From assembly GCA_947486675.1 (NCBI GenBank), contig CANKUF010000004.1, positions 1-13,896 of the forward strand: DNA of 13,896 nt, given 5' to 3'. The notes beneath the pieces are model-generated. The model did no database searches. It saw only the letters and a program-made list of their open reading frames with translations, and had not been told where the DNA came from. Within the stretch, counting starts at the first letter, position 1, and every line of letters starts with the position of its first letter. The translations under genes and the position numbers were made by a program. Positions 6,729 through 13,714 of the stretch are shown here, one piece after another. Source of the DNA: Acidimicrobiaceae bacterium (lineage in GTDB: Bacteria; Actinomycetota; Acidimicrobiia; Acidimicrobiales; Ilumatobacteraceae).

Positions 6729-6734
6729 ACCCTA
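6729..6734 (-). promoter_or_regulatory. -10 box of the PfkB kinase-queF pair, leaderless candidate
   Basis: Minus strand TAGGGT followed by 8 bases and GTG 6720, in the 26-base gap after the ligase stop. It would let kinase and queF be transcribed separately from the ligase. AGGG within it could instead act as a ribosome site at about 9 bases. No -35 box is evident. Confidence 0.35.
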
Positions 6735-6746
6735 GTGCATACGGGC

Positions 6747-8447
6747 TTAGCGGCTTGTGGCCTTCAGGGTGCCTTTCACCACGTGCTGCTGTAGCTCGCG
6801 CTTCAAGAACTTGCCGGCAGCGTTGCGGGGCAACGGCTCGGTCATGATGACCACCTGGGTCGGAATCTTGTACTTGGCAATTTTCGCATCCAAGAAAGCC
6901 CACAGTTCTTCTGGGGTCAACGTCATGCCGTCATTCACCAAAATAGCCACACCCACTTCTTCACCCAAGCGCTCGTGCGGAACGCCGAACACTGCAGCCT
7001 CGTGCACTGCAGGGTGTTCGTAAATTGCGCTTTCCACTTCTGCGCCATACACGTTGTCGCCTGCACGAAGAATCATGTCCTTCACGCGGTCTTCTACATA
7101 GACGTAACCATCCGCATCGAGGCGACCCAAGTCGCCTGAACGCAACCAGCCATCAACAATGGTTTCAGCAGTTGCATCTGGTCGGTTCCAGTAACCGCGA
7201 ATGAGCATTGGACCAAAGAACCAAATTTCACCCGACTGCCCTGTTGGTACTGGCTTCAAGTTTTCGTCGCGAACTTCAACGATCATTGGCCATGTGGCAC
7301 GGCCTGTGCTGGTTGGGTGTGACAGGTAATCGGAGCCCGTAATGGCTGGACCAAACGCATTGGTTTCGGTCATTCCGTAACCCAACTGTGGGTTGCCGTT
7401 CTTCACCTTGTCGTTCACTTTGCCAACGAGTGATGTTGGCGATGGTGCTCCACCGCCGCCTACTGCGCGCAGGCTGGACGTGTCGTACTTTTCAAATTCT
7501 GGTGAGTTCACCAAGTCCCAACTCTGTGTTGGTACTCCAACAAAGTTGGTGATCTTTTCGCGCTCAATCATTTCAAGCGCTTTTTCTGGGTCCCACTTGT
7601 ACATAATTGCCAATTTCAAACCAGCAATGAAGCAACTCATCATTACGGGAACACAACCCGTTACGTGAAACAGCGGAACGATCAAAATGAATGACGTTGG
7701 AATTTCTGGACCATCAACTTCTTTCAGCTTGGTTCCCGACATAAGGAACACGTTGTTGCGTGCAGAAAACGCCATAAGCGAAGAAATGACAGCACGATGC
7801 GTAGACACTGCACCCTTCGGACGTCCTGTGGTTCCCGAGGTGTACAAAATAGTGGCGTCATCATCTGGCTGAATGTCTGCGCCTGGGTGCGCGTCACCAA
7901 GTGGCAAGACTTCTTCCCACTTATCAATGCCAGCTGGCAATGGCTTCTCTGCGCGTACCACCAACACTTTGATGTTCTTCTTCACGCAACTTGCTGCGCC
8001 AATGTCAAAACGTTGCTGATCGCAAATGAGCACAGTTGCACCAGAGTCTTCAAGCGCGAAATCCATTTCGTCTTCTGTCCACCACGAGTTCATGGACACG
8101 TTGATGGCACCTACTGAAATGATCGCCGCAAACGACATGACCCATTCAGGGAAGTTGCGCATGGCAACTGCAACACGGTCGCCTTTTTTTACGCCATATG
8201 TGTTTACGAGTAGCGAAGCAAGCGCATCAATGTGATCTGCTGCCTGAGCAAACGTAAAGGTTTCATTTTCGTACACCAGGAACGGCTTGTCGCCATGGGC
8301 GCGAGAACCAGCAAACAGTTGTCCAAGGTGCGCTGGCGCATTCTTGAATACCCTCATCTTCACGCCACGCACTTCTGCATCAATCAACTCAAAAATTTGA
8401 CCTGGGCCAGTAATTGTGGCGTTTGCTTCTAGAAATGTCATCGACAT
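6747..8447 (-). CDS. AMP-forming acyl-CoA ligase (long-chain fatty acid type)
   Basis: The 566-residue adenylate-forming enzyme activates a carboxylic acid with ATP and CoA to an acyl-CoA plus AMP and pyrophosphate. The phosphate-binding loop YTSGTTGRPKG is at 202-212. Further on come VPLFHVTG, GGGGAPSP, the adenine motif YGMTETNAFG, SGDLG, and the hinge/signature DRVKDMILRAGDNVYGAEVE. The catalytic lysine is in PRNAAGKFLKRE (Lys546). All core motifs are intact and the length is usual, so it should be active. The exact acid (fatty or aromatic) cannot be told. GGGGG lies 9 bases before ATG 8447. A second ATG two codons in is an alternative start. The crotonase 2 kb away could act on its products, but they are separate transcription units. 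Confidence 0.9.
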   Translation of the reverse strand: MSMTFLEANATITGPGQIFELIDAEVRGVKMRVFKNAPAHLGQLFAGSRAHGDKPFLVYENETFTFAQAADHIDALASLLVNTYGVKKGDRVAVAMRNFPEWVMSFAAIISVGAINVSMNSWWTEDEMDFALEDSGATVLICDQQRFDIGAASCVKKNIKVLVVRAEKPLPAGIDKWEEVLPLGDAHPGADIQPDDDATILYTSGTTGRPKGAVSTHRAVISSLMAFSARNNVFLMSGTKLKEVDGPEIPTSFILIVPLFHVTGCVPVMMSCFIAGLKLAIMYKWDPEKALEMIEREKITNFVGVPTQSWDLVNSPEFEKYDTSSLRAVGGGGAPSPTSLVGKVNDKVKNGNPQLGYGMTETNAFGPAITGSDYLSHPTSTGRATWPMIVEVRDENLKPVPTGQSGEIWFFGPMLIRGYWNRPDATAETIVDGWLRSGDLGRLDADGYVYVEDRVKDMILRAGDNVYGAEVESAIYEHPAVHEAAVFGVPHERLGEEVGVAILVNDGMTLTPEELWAFLDAKIAKYKIPTQVVIMTEPLPRNAAGKFLKRELQQHVVKGTLKATSR

Positions 8448-8456
8448 GTTGATGTA

Positions 8457-8479
8457 CCCCCGCGAAAAACATTAGCGGG
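8457..8479 (-). promoter_or_regulatory. Promoter and leader hairpin of the acyl-CoA ligase gene
   Basis: Minus strand: TAATGT (8474-8469) is a plausible -10 box, which would give a leader of about 14 bases. GGGGG (8461-8457) is a ribosome site 9 bases before ATG 8447. CCCGC (8479-8475) and GCGGG (8463-8459) can pair around an 11-base loop, so a longer read-through message from the upstream gene would fold part of the ribosome site. The regulatory effect is inference. Confidence 0.3.
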
Positions 8480-8489
8480 CAAGGGGTTC

Positions 8490-8504
8490 GTGGCTCCAAG
8501 CCAC
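8490..8504 (-). terminator. Weak hairpin after the GlpR-like gene
   Basis: GTGGCT and AGCCAC pair perfectly around a 3-base loop, about 20 bases downstream of the stop of the 8524-9054 gene. No T-run follows, so termination is uncertain. Confidence 0.3.
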
Positions 8505-8523
8505 AGGGCTGACGAGTCGCGAA

Positions 8524-9054
8524 TTAGTAGTTGCTACGGAACTGCGAAAGGTAACGCTCGTTGTCGCGCTTCACTCGCATTTGCACCAGTACGTAGCAAT
8601 AGCCAACGAGGGCCAGCAGGCTGAGAATGAAGGTGTACACAAATGCGCTCGACCCCGTTGCCACGCCAAGCATCAACGATGCGGCGCTAGTTCCGGCAAG
8701 ACCGAATACCAAGTTCTGACGCTTCTGGCGCGCCATGGCTTGAGCTGAAACTTGCTGTGGGCGATATTGCGGACGAGTACTGGACTGGCGAACAAGTGCC
8801 CCAGTCATTGAACCGTAAGCGGCTGGGCGCGGTGCGCGACCGGCAGGACGCTGTTGGGTTGGAGCGAGTGGACGAGCCATGCCACGAAGTTGTTGCTGCG
8901 GATAACGACCGCCAGCACTTTCGAGGTGATTCAACTGACGACGGAAGTTGGTAACCGAGTTGGCTGGCGAACCATTGAGTCGCGCACGAACCAAAGGTGG
9001 GAGCAAGACAGCAAGCCAAGCGGCACCCACGATGAGAAGAATCAATTTGCTCAT
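8524..9054 (-). CDS. Three-helix membrane protein, GlpR-like (gephyrin-like molybdotransferase receptor)
   Basis: The 176-residue protein has a membrane helix at about 4-22 (LILLIVGAAWLAVLLPPLV). A long basic, Arg/Gln/Pro-rich segment at 23-112 includes SPANSVTNFRRQLNHLES (29-46). A helical hairpin at about 114-133 and 136-158 is followed by a charged tail RVKRDNERYLSQF. This layout of N-terminal helix, FRRQL motif, disordered basic linker and C-terminal two-helix hairpin is that of actinobacterial GlpR proteins. In Corynebacterium glutamicum GlpR is the membrane receptor of Glp, a MoeA-like division protein. The gene follows moeA-moaA-moaC on the same strand, which supports the link. It has its own promoter and a 72-base gap from moaC. 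The family call rests on layout and context, not on an alignment. An unrelated small membrane protein remains possible. Confidence 0.6.
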   Translation of the reverse strand: MSKLILLIVGAAWLAVLLPPLVRARLNGSPANSVTNFRRQLNHLESAGGRYPQQQLRGMARPLAPTQQRPAGRAPRPAAYGSMTGALVRQSSTRPQYRPQQVSAQAMARQKRQNLVFGLAGTSAASLMLGVATGSSAFVYTFILSLLALVGYCYVLVQMRVKRDNERYLSQFRSNY

Positions 9055-9063
9055 GAGTCCGTA

Positions 9064-9095
9064 ATTGTATTACAGAATTGCTACAAAACGGGCAA
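9064..9095 (-). promoter_or_regulatory. Promoter of the GlpR-like gene, near-leaderless
   Basis: Minus strand TTGCCC (9095-9090), 17-base spacer, TAATAC (9072-9067), leaving 12 bases to ATG 9054. TACAAT at 9069-9064 is an overlapping alternative -10 box, 9 bases before the ATG. Either gives a leader of a few bases at most. There is no ribosome site. This is the only -35/-10 pair in the window with ideal spacing. Confidence 0.45.
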
Positions 9096-9098
9096 CTC

Positions 9099-9120
9099 GG
9101 GGTGAACGACCCCATTTTTA
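9099..9120 (+). terminator. Hairpin plus T-run facing the + strand
   Basis: GGGGT (9099-9103) pairs with ACCCC (9109-9113) around GAACG, and ATTTTTA follows on the + strand. This is intrinsic-terminator-like for + strand transcription, yet no + strand gene lies upstream. On the minus strand the same hairpin sits 14 bases past the moaC stop without a T-run directly after it, so it could mark the end of the moaC message. The stem is short (5 bp). Confidence 0.35.
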
Positions 9121-9126
9121 GCCAGA

Positions 9127-9615
9127 TTATTGGCTGGCAGCCCGCTTGTAGGGGCCGCTTTTGCCACCCGTCTTTTCCCACAGGGCCAAGCCCTCTATGG
9201 ACATTGCCTTATCGGCGCTCTTGCACATGTCGTAAATGGTGAGGGCAGCGACCGAGCAAGCATGCAGGGCTTCCATTTCCACTCCCGTGCGATCCACGGT
9301 GTCTACCTGAGCCTCGATGGCCACGAAGGTGTCGCCCACTTCGAAGTCGATGCGCACTGCGCCAATCTGCAGCGGGTGACACAACGGAATCATGTCGCTC
9401 GTGCGCTTAGCGGCCATGATGCCGGCAATTCGTGCGGCGGCAATCACGTCGCCTTTAGGAATGTCTTTGCTCGCAATTGCTGCGGCAGTTTCTGGCTTCA
9501 TATTCACCGTGCATCGTGCAACTGCACGTCGTGCGGTTGCACTTTTCGCCGTCACATCCACCATGTGTGCATTACCCGACTCATCGAGGTGCGTGAACTC
9601 TGGAGTGTTACCCAT
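9127..9615 (-). CDS. moaC: Cyclic pyranopterin monophosphate synthase MoaC
   Basis: MoaC completes the first step of molybdenum-cofactor synthesis, turning the MoaA product (3',8-cyclo-GTP) into cyclic pyranopterin monophosphate. The 162-residue length is standard. HLDESGNAHMVDV is at 9-21, KGDVIAAARIAGIMAAKRTS at 54-73, the CHPL histidine is His80, and VEMEALHACSVAALTIYDMC is at 112-131. The catalytic ADK is Asp135-Lys136 and the closing KTGGKSG is at 148-154. Start choice: ATG 9615 has GGCGG at 6 bases. ATG 9621 two codons upstream overlaps the moaA TGA as ATGA and is a close alternative. An open reading to 9690 only shadows moaA. It is the last gene of moeA-moaA-moaC. Confidence 0.95.
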   Translation of the reverse strand: MGNTPEFTHLDESGNAHMVDVTAKSATARRAVARCTVNMKPETAAAIASKDIPKGDVIAAARIAGIMAAKRTSDMIPLCHPLQIGAVRIDFEVGDTFVAIEAQVDTVDRTGVEMEALHACSVAALTIYDMCKSADKAMSIEGLALWEKTGGKSGPYKRAASQ

Positions 9616-9617
9616 GT

Positions 9618-10637
9618 TCATCCGCCAATCTGGCTCATGGAACGTCGTGGACGGACGAAGGTGACATTGCCAATGTTGTGCCCCGCCCACTTCGTGCCAA
9701 CCGCGCGCTTAATTTCTGCGGCAATGTCATCGTCGCTTGCACCGTTGCGCAACAGTTTGCGCAAATCAAATTCGGTTGTCGAGAACAAACATGTTCGGAA
9801 CTGGCCATCGGCTGTTAGTCGTACGCGATCACAATCACCACAGAATGGTTTGGTTACCGATGGAATAACTCCAACTGTTCCCAAGCCGTCCAAGTAACGC
9901 CAACGGTCTGCTGGTGCTGCCCCACGCGCAGGAACAAGTTCAAGTGGATACACCTTGGCAATGGTTTCCACAATTTCGTCTTGACCAACCACTTGGCTGT
10001 TCTGCCACGTGCCATCAGCATCCAGTGGCATGTACTCAATGAAACGAACTTCGACTCCCTTGTTGCGACCAAACGTTGCAAGGTCAACAATTTCGTCGTC
10101 GTTAATTCCGCGCTGCACGACAACATTGATTTTCACTGGTGAGAAGCCAGTAGCAATGGCGGCATCAATTCCATCGAGCACGTGTTCAAGTTCGTCGCGG
10201 CGAGTCATTTCCAGGAAGCGCTGCTTCTTCAACGTGTCAAGGCTGATGTTGATGCGGCGCAGTCCAGAATCATGTAGATCTTGTGCAATCAAGCGCAACG
10301 TTGCGCCGTTGGTTGTAACCGCCAAATCGATTGGCTTTCCGGCGCGCGGCGAATTTGCCGTTGCCGGTACGTGCAATGCAGAAAGTTTGTTGATCAGCAC
10401 AGGAAAGTGCGCACGCATAGTTGGTTCGCCACCAGTAAGACGAATGCCGTCCACGTCAAAGTGCGAAACACAGATGCTGGCTACGCGATGCAGTTCTTCA
10501 TACGTCAGCACCTCTTCGCGAGGCAGCCATTTCATTCCCTCTGCAGGCATGCAATAGGTACAGCGGAAATTGCAGCGATCGGTAATCGAAATGCGCAAAT
10601 CGCGCACAGTTCGGCCGAACGGGTCAATCAATTCCAC
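9618..10637 (-). CDS. moaA: GTP 3',8-cyclase MoaA (radical SAM)
   Basis: MoaA is the radical-SAM enzyme that rearranges GTP to 3',8-cyclo-GTP. The 339-residue protein has the SAM-cluster motif CxxxCxxC at Cys22, Cys26 and Cys29 (RCNFRCTYCMPAEGM) and the SAM-binding LTGGEPTMR. The C-terminal second iron-sulfur cluster cysteines are in KPFCGDCDRVRLTADGQFRTC. The conserved terminal Gly-Gly (SQIGG) needed for activity is intact. The start is GTG 10637, because the protein begins directly at the family N-terminus (DPFGRTVRDLRISITDRCN). The gene begins 33 bases after the moeA stop, and its 3' end meets the moaC start. It should be fully functional. Confidence 0.95.
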   Translation of the reverse strand: MELIDPFGRTVRDLRISITDRCNFRCTYCMPAEGMKWLPREEVLTYEELHRVASICVSHFDVDGIRLTGGEPTMRAHFPVLINKLSALHVPATANSPRAGKPIDLAVTTNGATLRLIAQDLHDSGLRRINISLDTLKKQRFLEMTRRDELEHVLDGIDAAIATGFSPVKINVVVQRGINDDEIVDLATFGRNKGVEVRFIEYMPLDADGTWQNSQVVGQDEIVETIAKVYPLELVPARGAAPADRWRYLDGLGTVGVIPSVTKPFCGDCDRVRLTADGQFRTCLFSTTEFDLRKLLRNGASDDDIAAEIKRAVGTKWAGHNIGNVTFVRPRRSMSQIGG

Positions 10638-10670
10638 GGGCTCAGCCTAGGGTTCGCGCCCGTTATACCG

Positions 10671-11888
10671 TCAGCCAAGCAGGTAGACAGCAACGCTGTC
10701 ACCGGCCTGCAGACCATTGCCATCGGGCACTTGTGCAAGCCCATTAGCCATTGCAGTGCTTGCCAATTGATGGCTTCCCTGCGGTCCAGAATCACGCACG
10801 TGCAAGCGGCCATCTTCGGCAAACTCGCCGAAGACACGCATGAAGTGAATCTTGCCGTCTTGCTTGCGCTTCAACGGAGAATCAAGCACTGCGTGAATAG
10901 CAGGACGCATCAAGTGTTCGGTGTGGCCCATCATTTTGCGCAGTGCAGGACGTGCGAGCAATTCATAACTAATAAGCGAGCTCACTGGGTTACCTGGCAA
11001 ACCAAAGATAGGAATGGTGCGGCCATCACTCGACTGCAACTGACCAAAGGCAAATGGCTTTGCCGGTTTAATCGCCATTTGCATCCATTGCATAGTGGCA
11101 ATCTTTGACAACACAGCCTTCACCACATCGAAGTCGCCCATGCTTACTCCACCGCTTGTCACAATGGCATCGCAACGCTCTACGACATCGCGAAACACTC
11201 GTTCAAGTTCTGCTTCGTCGTCGCGCACCACTCCAAGGTTGATCACTTCGCAACCCGTTGCAGCAATCATCGAGTCCAACATGGTCAGGTTGCTTTCACG
11301 AATTTGCCCAATGCGCAATGGCGAGCCATCGACAACTAATTCATCCCCTGTTGACAACAATGCAACTCGCGCGCGAGGAAAGGCGCGCACGGTTCGAGCA
11401 TTCACACTGCCAAGCACACCAATACCTGCAGCGTTCAACACCGTGCCGGGAACAAACACTGTTTCACCTGCGTGCACGTCGCTTCCCGCGTCACGAACAC
11501 CGTCGTGAACTTTTGCGCCACGTGAAATGAGGACATGCGTTTCACCAACTCGCTGCGTATCTTCCACCATCACTACTGCATCTGCACCTTGTGGCATTGG
11601 CGCACCCGTCATAATGCGAATTGCTTCGCCAGCATTCACTGCAATTTTTGGTTCTGCGCCTGCGGCCAGCGTGTCGACAACGCGAAGCTCGACGGGTACT
11701 TGTTCAGTATCCGCTGCGCGCACGGCATAACCATCTACTGCGGTGTTAGAAAACGGCGGAACATCTTCTGTGGCAACTACGTCTTGAGCCAAAACCCTGC
11801 CGGTCATTTCCGTGTAGGCAACTTGCACCGGCGTCAATGGCAAACAGCCTGCCAACACCATTTCTTGAGCCTCATGCAGTGGAATCAT
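10671..11888 (-). CDS. moeA: Molybdopterin molybdotransferase MoeA (possible Glp)
   Basis: MoeA inserts molybdate into adenylated molybdopterin. From ATG 11888 it has 405 residues, the normal length. It has SNTAVDGYAVRAAD (47-60), IMTGAPMPQGADAVV (92-106), SDVHAGETVFVPG (136-148), LLSTGDELV (178-186), SGGVSMGDFDVVK (245-257), IKPAKPFAFG (273-282) and GLPGNPVSS (296-304). The Asp52, Asp137, Glu183, Asp252 and KPxKP lysines expected at the active site are present, so molybdate insertion is likely. The open frame begins at 11927, but the family N-terminus MIPLHEAQEMVLAG and a TACCGT box 8 bases upstream favour 11888. Co-transcription with moaA and moaC argues for a cofactor role. The nearby GlpR-like gene and galU raise the possibility that it also serves as the division scaffold Glp. 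Confidence 0.92.
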   Translation of the reverse strand: MIPLHEAQEMVLAGCLPLTPVQVAYTEMTGRVLAQDVVATEDVPPFSNTAVDGYAVRAADTEQVPVELRVVDTLAAGAEPKIAVNAGEAIRIMTGAPMPQGADAVVMVEDTQRVGETHVLISRGAKVHDGVRDAGSDVHAGETVFVPGTVLNAAGIGVLGSVNARTVRAFPRARVALLSTGDELVVDGSPLRIGQIRESNLTMLDSMIAATGCEVINLGVVRDDEAELERVFRDVVERCDAIVTSGGVSMGDFDVVKAVLSKIATMQWMQMAIKPAKPFAFGQLQSSDGRTIPIFGLPGNPVSSLISYELLARPALRKMMGHTEHLMRPAIHAVLDSPLKRKQDGKIHFMRVFGEFAEDGRLHVRDSGPQGSHQLASTAMANGLAQVPDGNGLQAGDSVAVYLLG

Positions 11889-11896
11889 CTGTCTGA

Positions 11897-11902
11897 ACGG
11901 TA
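11897..11902 (-). promoter_or_regulatory. -10 box of moeA-moaA-moaC, leaderless candidate
   Basis: Minus strand TACCGT followed by 8 bases and ATG 11888. No ribosome site is present and no -35 box is evident. The box lies in the 37-base gap to the divergent DUF1089 gene. Confidence 0.4.
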
Positions 11903-11925
11903 TCGCCGCATGACAGGCTGTAGCC

Positions 11926-12486
11926 ATGGTGAACTACCCCGCACTTGGACCATCGGGTCATAGCGCCACCTGGAAATCTGTCGATGGAGCTCACGAAAGC
12001 ACCGTGAGTGTGCAGTGGGAAAACGAAGGTTGGACAGCCAATGGAACTCTTGGCGCCGACAATGCTCAATTTGTTATTCGCATGTCGGCAACGTGGATGG
12101 TGCAGCAGTTCTTATTGTTTCGCGACTTGGAAGAGCCCGACCTTTGGCTAGCAACCGACGGGCATGGCAGGTGGGGTGAAATGAATGGCGCTCATCGAAC
12201 CGAGTTAGACGGCTGCGTCGACATTGACCTGCGTGGAACGCCGTTTACCAACGTGATCCCTATTCGCCGCTTGCCACTGCTTGTTGGTCACAGCGCGCAA
12301 CAAAATGTGATCACTATTGATATTGAAACACTTGCCGTTGTGGTGAAGCCACAGTTGTATACCCGAGTAGGTGAACACGCATGGCGCTACTTCAGTTTTG
12401 CGCTAAACAGCGATGTTGAAGTTGTAGTTGACGAACACGGATTCGTTGTTGACGAACCCAATTCATTCGTGCGTGTTACTCAGTAA
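11926..12486 (+). CDS. Putative glycolipid-binding (DUF1089) family protein
   Basis: The 186-residue protein matches the putative glycolipid-binding family (DUF1089). WxxxDGAHESTV is near the N-terminus, a GRWGEMNGAHRTELDGCVDI region lies at about 81-100, and the family hallmark TPFTNVIPIRRL is at 105-116. The C-terminal VVDEHGFVVDEPNSFVRV segment takes the place of the usual VDxxGLVxxYPxxFxR. No signal peptide is present, so a cytosolic location is likely. The biochemical role of this family is poorly known, and the name rests on a structural similarity. The start is ATG 11926 (a GTG follows directly). No convincing ribosome site or -10 box is seen. It is divergent from moeA, and its last 11 bases overlap the 3' end of the beta-lactamase-like gene. 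Confidence 0.82.
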   Translation: MVNYPALGPSGHSATWKSVDGAHESTVSVQWENEGWTANGTLGADNAQFVIRMSATWMVQQFLLFRDLEEPDLWLATDGHGRWGEMNGAHRTELDGCVDIDLRGTPFTNVIPIRRLPLLVGHSAQQNVITIDIETLAVVVKPQLYTRVGEHAWRYFSFALNSDVEVVVDEHGFVVDEPNSFVRVTQ

Positions 12487-13714
12487 TCGCGCCATACACA
12501 AGCGTGCGCAAATACGGTCGAATCTCGTAACTCGTTGACGGCATCAGTTGTGTAAAAAACATGACCGAAATTTCTTCAACAGGGTCAATCCAAAACGCGG
12601 TACTGGCCATTCCACCCCAACTGAACGTTCCTGTTGAACATGGTGTTTTTGCTTTTGCCTGATCGGTGACCACCGCAAAACCGAGCCCGAATCCAAGACC
12701 CGAATACCACTGGTCCCAACCAAGCGTCATTCCAAACGACGTGATGTCTTGATTGTTTGGTAGGTGGTTCAGCGTCATTTGATCAATTGAATTTGGCGAC
12801 AGCAGTCTGACCCCATTGAGCACACCACCGTTTTCCAACATTTGCATGAACTGCCAATAGTCATAGGCAGTAGACACGAGCCCACCACCACCAGAAAGCA
12901 TCGATGGACGGCTGAGCCAGCGATTGCCCATTTCTTCGAGTCGGGTCTTCTTTGCATCAGTGGCGCTAAATGAATACAAGGCCGCTAAACGTGAATGCTT
13001 TTCGGTTGGAGCGAAAAATCCGGTGTCGTGCATGCCAAGTGGCTTCAGGATTCTGGTCTGGAAGAAATCTTCAAGATTCATCCCAGATGCAACTTCAACG
13101 ACTCGACCAAGAACGTCAGTCGACACGCTGTAGTTCCACGACGTACCTGGCTCAAACTCCAGCGGAAGGCTTGCATAGCGGTCACATACCTCTTCAAGAG
13201 TTGGGTTTGGATTCTCTGCAAGAAACTTTGCTTCGGCAATGCGATATGACGCATCTACTTCGTCCCAAAAATTCCATCCGTAGGTCAGTCCCGAGGTATG
13301 GCTCATCAAATGCCACACCTGCATTGGTGCTTTCATTGGCACTGTGACTGGATTCTCTGCAGTACCAGAAACAAAAACCTTGGTATCGGCAAACGATGGA
13401 ATGAACTTGCTGACCGCATCAGTGAGTTGCAATTTTCCATCTTCAATCAACATCATGATCGCAATCGAAGTGATCGGCTTCGTCATGGAGAAAATTCGAT
13501 ACACCGTGTCTTGCTCAATAGGTAATTTCGCTTCAACATCACGCATGCCGTATGTGCTGCTGTACACAATCTGTCCGTAGCGAGCAACGGCAACGTGATA
13601 CCCAGGCAAACGTCCGTCGTCTACATAATCCTTGAAATACGTATCGATAAGCGCAAGTCGCTCTGCACTCATGCCTACTTCTTGTGGATCAATCGTTACT
13701 TTTAGCGTGTTCAC
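12476..13714 (-). CDS. Beta-lactamase-related serine hydrolase (class C / EstB-like)
   Basis: The 412-residue protein has the serine beta-lactamase/DD-peptidase fold. The nucleophile motif SMTK is at 76-79, the second motif is Tyr195-Ser-Val (in SWNYSVSTDVLGR), and a third-motif candidate WGG sits in GTFSWGGMAST. YSV in place of YxN is typical of EstB-type esterases (family VIII) rather than true class C beta-lactamases. No signal peptide or membrane helix is visible, so it probably works in the cytosol as an esterase, amidase or transesterase. Antibiotic resistance is not implied. The start GTG 13714 overlaps the TGA of the GalU-like gene (GTGA), so translation is coupled. The substrate is unknown. 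Confidence 0.85.
   Translation of the reverse strand: MNTLKVTIDPQEVGMSAERLALIDTYFKDYVDDGRLPGYHVAVARYGQIVYSSTYGMRDVEAKLPIEQDTVYRIFSMTKPITSIAIMMLIEDGKLQLTDAVSKFIPSFADTKVFVSGTAENPVTVPMKAPMQVWHLMSHTSGLTYGWNFWDEVDASYRIAEAKFLAENPNPTLEEVCDRYASLPLEFEPGTSWNYSVSTDVLGRVVEVASGMNLEDFFQTRILKPLGMHDTGFFAPTEKHSRLAALYSFSATDAKKTRLEEMGNRWLSRPSMLSGGGGLVSTAYDYWQFMQMLENGGVLNGVRLLSPNSIDQMTLNHLPNNQDITSFGMTLGWDQWYSGLGFGLGFAVVTDQAKAKTPCSTGTFSWGGMASTAFWIDPVEEISVMFFTQLMPSTSYEIRPYLRTLVYGAITE

Noticed and set aside
9130..9897. Open frame of 255 codons on the + strand
   Set aside because: Antisense to moaC and moaA, with a low-quality amino-acid pattern and no ribosome site.
10281..11108. Open frame of 275 codons on the + strand
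   Set aside because: It is antisense to moaA and moeA, whose motifs are intact. The translation is His/Cys/Gln-rich with no family sense.
12476..13714. Antibiotic-resistance beta-lactamase
   Set aside because: No signal peptide, and YSV replaces YxN. It fits an EstB-like hydrolase better.
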